A DNA stretch of 8,752 bases from Acidimicrobiales bacterium (lineage in GTDB: Bacteria > Actinomycetota > Acidimicrobiia > Acidimicrobiales > RAAP-2). The DNA is taken from assembly GCA_030044045.1 (NCBI GenBank), contig JASHWO010000209.1:1-8752 (forward strand). Direction: 5' to 3'. The notes under the pieces were generated by a model, which was given only the letters and a program-made list of their open reading frames with translations, did not search any database and was not told the DNA's origin. The translations under genes were made by a program, and so were the position numbers. Of the stretch, positions 5,555 through 8,752 are shown in pieces. Position 1 is the first letter of the stretch, and each line of letters starts with the position of its first letter.

Positions 5555-6589
5555 ATGAACGACATGAAGCTCGGGCTGCAGCTCGGGTACTGGGGTGCGG
5601 GGCCGCCACCCTGTGCCACCGCGCAGGTGGACGAGGCCGAGCGGCTCGGCTTCGACTCGGTCTGGGTGGCCGAGTCCTACGGGTCGGACGCCCTCACCCC
5701 GCTGGCCTGGTGGGGGTCGCGGACGTCGCGCGTCCGGCTTGGGACCTCGCTCTGCCAGCTCTCGGCCCGGACGCCGGCGGCCATGGCCATGGCCGCCCTC
5801 ACCCTGGACCACCTGTCGGAAGGGCGGTTCGTGCTGGGCCTAGGGGTGTCCGGTCCCCAGGTGGTGGAGGGCTGGTACGGCCAGCCCTTCCCGAAGCCCC
5901 TGGCCCGGACCCGGGAGTACGTGGACGTCGTCCGCCAGGTGCTGGCCCGTCGGGCACCGGTGACCAACCCCGGGCCGCACTACCCACTGCCTCACCCGGG
6001 CGGCACCGGCCTGGGCAAGCCGCTCAAGTCGATCGTCCACCCGCGGCGCGAGGACATGCCCATCGTGCTGGGGGCAGAGGGGCCGAAGAACATCGCCCAG
6101 ACGGCGGAGATCGCCGACGGGTGGTTCCCCATCTTCTTCTCGCCCCGCACCATCAACGCCTTCGAGGCCTCCCTGGACGAGGGGTTCGCCCGGCCGGGCG
6201 CCCGCCGGCGCAAGGAGGAGTTCGAGGTGCTGGCCTTCGCCCCGACGGTGCTCTGCGACGACGTGGAGACGGCGGCCGACACCCTCCGCCCGTACCTGGC
6301 CCTCTACATCGGCGGCATGGGCGCCAAGGACATGAACTTCCACTTCGACGTGTTCGCCCGCATGGGCTACGAGGCCGAGGCCCGCAAGATCCAGGCGCTC
6401 TACCTCGACGGCCACAAGGCCGATGCCGCGGCGGCCGTTCCCACCTCGCTGGTAGAGGACATCGCCCTGGTCGGGCCCCGGGAGAAGATCCGCGACGACC
6501 TGGCGGCGTGGCGGGAGTCGATCGTCACCACGCTGCTGGTCTCCGGGGACGTCGAGACGCTGCGCATGATGGCCGAGCTGGTGGGGTAG
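5555..6589 (+). CDS. LLM-class F420-dependent oxidoreductase, Rv3520c-like
   Basis: The protein has 344 residues, close to the 347 of mycobacterial Rv3520c, and resembles it over its whole length. Shared blocks are MKLGLQLGYWGA, SDALTPLAWWGSRTSRVRLG, QLSARTPAAMAMAALTLDHL, GLGVSGPQVVEGWYGQ, FPKPLARTREYVDVVRQV, VLGAEGPKNIAQTAEIADGW, DEGFARPGARR and LALYIGGMGAKDMNFH. The family is a TIM-barrel flavin/deazaflavin oxidoreductase; this branch is expected to use F420. The natural substrate is not established to my knowledge, although Rv3520c lies in the mycobacterial KstR-controlled cholesterol region, which fits this neighbourhood. The gene follows the first LLM gene by 53 bp containing a 13-bp tandem duplication, so the two are probably co-transcribed. 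No terminator with a T-run follows. Nothing looks truncated. Confidence 0.92.
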   Translation: MNDMKLGLQLGYWGAGPPPCATAQVDEAERLGFDSVWVAESYGSDALTPLAWWGSRTSRVRLGTSLCQLSARTPAAMAMAALTLDHLSEGRFVLGLGVSGPQVVEGWYGQPFPKPLARTREYVDVVRQVLARRAPVTNPGPHYPLPHPGGTGLGKPLKSIVHPRREDMPIVLGAEGPKNIAQTAEIADGWFPIFFSPRTINAFEASLDEGFARPGARRRKEEFEVLAFAPTVLCDDVETAADTLRPYLALYIGGMGAKDMNFHFDVFARMGYEAEARKIQALYLDGHKADAAAAVPTSLVEDIALVGPREKIRDDLAAWRESIVTTLLVSGDVETLRMMAELVG

Positions 6590-6613
6590 CCGCCCCGGGC
6601 CGGCGTGCCTCCA

Positions 6614-6628
6614 CCGTCGCGGCGACGG
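6614..6628. promoter_or_regulatory. Perfect 15-bp palindrome upstream of the toxin-antitoxin operon (candidate operator)
   Basis: CCGTCGC at 6614-6620 and GCGACGG at 6622-6628 form a perfect inverted repeat around G6621. The site ends 20 bp before the candidate -10 of the antitoxin gene, covering the expected -35 area. RHH antitoxins commonly bind such repeats to autoregulate. It could instead be a weak hairpin at the end of the LLM operon. Confidence 0.4.
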
Positions 6629-6648
6629 AGCTGACGCCCAGATGTGTG

Positions 6649-6654
6649 TAGCCT
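6649..6654 (+). promoter_or_regulatory. Candidate -10 for the antitoxin-toxin operon (leaderless)
   Basis: TAGCCT ends 6 nt before ATG 6661, so transcription could begin at the start codon. No Shine-Dalgarno sequence is present before this ATG, which agrees with a leaderless transcript. A clear -35 is not seen. Confidence 0.45.
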
Positions 6655-6660
6655 GTGCGC

Positions 6661-6918
6661 ATGGCACGGATCAACGTGTACCTTCCCGACGAGCTGGCCG
6701 CCGACGTCCGGCACGCCGGGCTCAATGTCTCCCAGGTCGCGCAGGGGGCACTGCGCCGCGAGCTGGACAGCCACCGCACGAGCGCCTGGCTGGCCACGGT
6801 GCGCTCCCTGCCGCCGGCGGGCGTGTCCCACGAGGAGGCGGTGACGGCTCTCGACCAGGTCCGAGCCGAGTCGGGGGACGACTGGCCGGCCGGCCACCCG
6901 GACCTTCGCCCCAGGTGA
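6661..6918 (+). CDS. RHH-type antitoxin, CcdA/VapB-like
   Basis: The protein has 85 residues. It starts MARINVYLPDELAADV and continues to SQVAQGALRREL near residue 40, the beta-strand/helix/helix pattern of a ribbon-helix-helix DNA-binding domain; the strand RINVYLPD would insert in the DNA major groove. Residues 45-85 form a less ordered part that would bind and neutralise the toxin. I chose ATG 6661 over GTG 6655 because the protein then begins at the strand and because the TAGCCT box fits a leaderless start there. Its TGA overlaps the toxin start as GTGA, the usual coupling that keeps antitoxin in excess. This first-half type is often labelled CcdA family, but the partner is a PIN toxin, so functionally it is a VapB. 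The fold is fairly sure, the exact family less so. Confidence 0.8.
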   Translation: MARINVYLPDELAADVRHAGLNVSQVAQGALRRELDSHRTSAWLATVRSLPPAGVSHEEAVTALDQVRAESGDDWPAGHPDLRPR

Positions 6919-7310
6919 GCGACGACGTCTTCGTGATCGACGCCTCGGCGCTCGTGGACCTGGTCCTCGGCGAGGCAGTCAGCGTGGCCGTGCAATCGCG
7001 GGTCGACGGCGCCGTGCTCCACGCCCCGTCCCACCTCGACGCCGAGGTCCTGTCGGGGCTCGGTCGGCTGCACCGTGCCGGGCGGCTCAGCGCGGCGTTC
7101 GTGTCCCGGCGGCTCGACGTGGTGGCCGCCGCGCCGATCGTCCGCCACGGCGTGCACGGGCTGCTGCACGGCGCCTGGCGACGCCGCAGCCGGCTCCGGC
7201 TGGCCGACGCCCTGTACGTGGAGCTGGCCGACCAGCTCGGCGTGCCACTGCTCACCACCGATCGGGCCCTTGGCCGGGCCACCCGCGTCGCCGAGGTCGT
7301 CACCGCCTGA
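6915..7310 (+). CDS. vapC: PIN-domain ribonuclease toxin, VapC-like
   Basis: The protein has 131 residues from GTG 6915, the normal size for VapC. The four acidic residues expected for the metal-dependent PIN nuclease site are visible: Asp9 in FVIDASALVDLV, Glu44 in HLDAEVLSGL, Asp98 in LRLADALYVELA and Asp116 in PLLTTDRALGRA. PIN toxins of this kind cleave RNA, often tRNA or rRNA, and are held inactive by the cognate antitoxin encoded just upstream with a 4-bp overlap. The active-site set is complete, so nothing suggests decay. The gene converges on the hipA-like gene with only 16 bp between the two stop codons and no obvious terminator. The RNA target cannot be deduced. Confidence 0.88.
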   Translation: MSDDVFVIDASALVDLVLGEAVSVAVQSRVDGAVLHAPSHLDAEVLSGLGRLHRAGRLSAAFVSRRLDVVAAAPIVRHGVHGLLHGAWRRRSRLRLADALYVELADQLGVPLLTTDRALGRATRVAEVVTA

Positions 7311-7326
7311 CCGCCGCCGGCGCGGG

Positions 7327-8640
7327 TCAATGGGGGCGGAAGTCGGCCAGGTCCTTGGCGACGGCGGCCACCGACTCGCCGTCGAGGTCGGCCTCCGCCG
7401 CGAAGTCGGGCCACGCGTCCACGCCGGCCACCACCTCACGCACGATCCGGCGGTATCCCGGCACCTCCTGGCGCTCGCCCACGGTGTAGAGGTCGTCCAG
7501 GGTGATGGCCTCGAACCGGCCGTTCACCGACAGGAGGTGGCGGCTCGTCCACCGGCTGCCCGGCCGGTAGGCGTGGGTGAGGTCGAAGGCCGGGGCCAGC
7601 GCCCAGCCCCCGTCCCGGTGGCGGGTGAAGGCGAAGTTCTTGGTGTGGTCGTCGTGGTTCACGGCCAGGACGTTGAACACCATGCGGCGGTAGGCCTGGC
7701 CCAGCGCGGCCGGCCCCAGCCCGAGGGCGGTAGCCGCCTGCAGGTACTGGTCGTAGCTGTGGGTCCCGACCAGGTTGTAGTCGAGGTGGGCCAGGGCGCA
7801 GAGCGAGATCGAGTGCACGCGCTCGCCCCCGGGGCCGCGGTCGAAGCGCCGGGTCATGAAGTGGCGACGGGGGCCCTCGGCCAGCAGGCGGCAGGGCATC
7901 ATCTCCACCCCACAGGCCAGCGCCATGAGGTGGTAGGCGTACTCGATCCGCCCGTACGGGGCGCCCTCCCCCAGCCGGTCCCCGTGCCCGTCGAGCCCGG
8001 TGGCACTCACCCCGTCCAGCTTGATCAGCCACTGCTCGAACCCCTCCGGCACCGGACCGTAGGCCGAGTGCACCTGGTAGGTGTCGGGGTTGAAGGCCAC
8101 CACCGCCTTGGCCCGGGCGCCGCCGGCGCTGGTGCCCACCTGGATGAGCTGCTGCAGGGCGGCGTGGGCCGTCTCGTCGCCGGCCAGCTCGCCCCGCATG
8201 ACCTGGCGGGCAGCCAGCACCAGGTCGGCCAGGAGCACGGCGGTCGGCGACTCGCCCGGCTCCTGGCGCGCCGGCGGCCGGAACTCGAGTGCTCCGAGGG
8301 CCCGGTCGGCGGCGTAGGCCAGCCGGTCGAGCGGCGTGATGGACCCGGCGGCGACGCCCTGCTCGGCCATCCAGGCGTTGACCAGCGCGTTGCCGAAGGC
8401 GTCGGGCAGGGCGTCGGCCAGCAGGGCCGGCAGGCCGTAGAAGGTCTCCCGGGAGAGCTCGGGGAACTCGTAGGGCTCGGCCCGCAACGGCATGTGCAGC
8501 GGGGCCAACTCGACGCCGCCGTCGATCCACTCGCCGGCGTAGGCGAAGGCGTACCAGCCGGTGCGCGGATCGAGGGCGACGGCGCCGACCCGCTGCCCCC
8601 AGGCGCGGACCTCCACCACGTCGACCGGCCGGTAGCTCAC
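7327..8640 (-). CDS. HipA-family serine/threonine kinase (toxin-like)
   Basis: The protein has 437 residues from GTG 8640, full length for HipA proteins. Residues 1-125 match the HipA N-terminal region (LPLRAEP-like block, FYGLPALLADALPDAFGNAL at 67-86). The kinase part shows the glycine-rich loop GTSAGGARAK at 169-178, WLIKLD at 204-209 with the likely ATP-contacting lysine 207, MTRRFDR at 262-268, the catalytic loop NHDDHTKNFAF at 328-338 and the metal-binding segment PAFDLTH at 350-356. E. coli HipA phosphorylates glutamyl-tRNA synthetase and is neutralised by HipB, a helix-turn-helix protein encoded upstream. No HipB is seen: only 112 bp remain upstream in the window. No Shine-Dalgarno precedes the GTG, so it may be translated by coupling to an upstream gene; its GTGA could overlap such a stop. 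Whether it is a toxin or a stand-alone kinase is open. Confidence 0.9.
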   Translation of the reverse strand: MSYRPVDVVEVRAWGQRVGAVALDPRTGWYAFAYAGEWIDGGVELAPLHMPLRAEPYEFPELSRETFYGLPALLADALPDAFGNALVNAWMAEQGVAAGSITPLDRLAYAADRALGALEFRPPARQEPGESPTAVLLADLVLAARQVMRGELAGDETAHAALQQLIQVGTSAGGARAKAVVAFNPDTYQVHSAYGPVPEGFEQWLIKLDGVSATGLDGHGDRLGEGAPYGRIEYAYHLMALACGVEMMPCRLLAEGPRRHFMTRRFDRGPGGERVHSISLCALAHLDYNLVGTHSYDQYLQAATALGLGPAALGQAYRRMVFNVLAVNHDDHTKNFAFTRHRDGGWALAPAFDLTHAYRPGSRWTSRHLLSVNGRFEAITLDDLYTVGERQEVPGYRRIVREVVAGVDAWPDFAAEADLDGESVAAVAKDLADFRPH

Positions 8641-8752
8641 GGCGCGGCCCGGTCTGCTCGTCCTGCCCGTGCCCCACTGCCTGCTCCTCCGCTGGCACCC
8701 GCGCTACCGGCGCCGCCGCCGGGGCCGCCCGGCCGCTCCCCCCGGCGGGCCC
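8641..8752. other. Unassigned stretch upstream of hipA at the window edge
   Basis: On the minus strand a frame ending in the TGA at 8639-8637 stays open to the edge, but it encodes only Gly, Ala, Ser and Arg-rich sequence and shows no helix-turn-helix. GGAGGAG followed 6 nt later by GTG at 8672 also occurs, but in a different frame from hipA. I cannot support a gene here; the 3' end of an upstream partner remains possible. Confidence 0.3.

Noticed and set aside
8641..8700. Possible decayed copy of the 72-bp element (CCTGCCCG and GCTCCTCCG near 8660-8690)
   Set aside because: Only two short words match, and neither stem can be formed; chance is likely in this base composition.
8639..8752. HipB-like antitoxin end overlapping the hipA start
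   Set aside because: The frame ending at the overlapping TGA encodes low-complexity Gly/Ala/Ser/Arg sequence without a helix-turn-helix pattern.

Overview
This is a very GC-rich, gene-dense actinobacterial fragment with G or C at nearly every third codon position. Two F420-dependent (LLM) oxidoreductases, mycobacterial-type steroid side-chain genes and leaderless-looking promoters point to Actinomycetota. An uncultured Acidimicrobiia-like lineage would fit, but taxonomy cannot be fixed from this sequence alone.

Left part (1-2726, minus strand): an operon-like run reading leftward. It holds an acyl-CoA dehydrogenase very like ChsE2/FadE29, a MaoC-like plus DUF35 protein like ChsH2, and the N-terminus of a second acyl-CoA dehydrogenase (ChsE1/FadE28-like) cut by the window edge. 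In mycobacteria these proteins perform dehydrogenation and hydration of the C-20 steroid carboxyl-CoA in the last round of cholesterol side-chain degradation.

Divergent centre (2727-3261): a small basic cysteine-containing protein (2885-3103) of unknown function. On either side of it are two 14-bp boxes resembling the KstR (TetR family) operator TnnAACnnGTTnnA. One faces the chsE2-like gene and one overlaps the predicted start point of a cytochrome P450 gene.

Middle (3262-6589, plus strand): a CYP124/CYP125-like P450, then two LLM-class F420-dependent oxidoreductases, the second very like Rv3520c. Together the two divergent arms look like one steroid or terpenoid catabolic regulon.

Right part (6590-8752): a two-gene toxin-antitoxin pair (RHH/CcdA-like antitoxin plus PIN-domain VapC-like toxin, overlapping by GTGA). 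It converges on a complete HipA-family kinase gene whose upstream partner would lie beyond the right edge.

Most notable signal: a 72-bp element made of two GC-rich stem-loops around a GGAGGAG core. It occurs twice in tandem (364-507) in the 3' end of the chsH2-like gene and once (3817-3888) inside the P450 gene. The copies keep their stems through compensatory base changes, and the P450 copy sits as an exact 24-codon in-frame insertion flanked by matching sequence. This looks like a REP-like or RPE-like palindromic element that can live inside protein-coding sequence.
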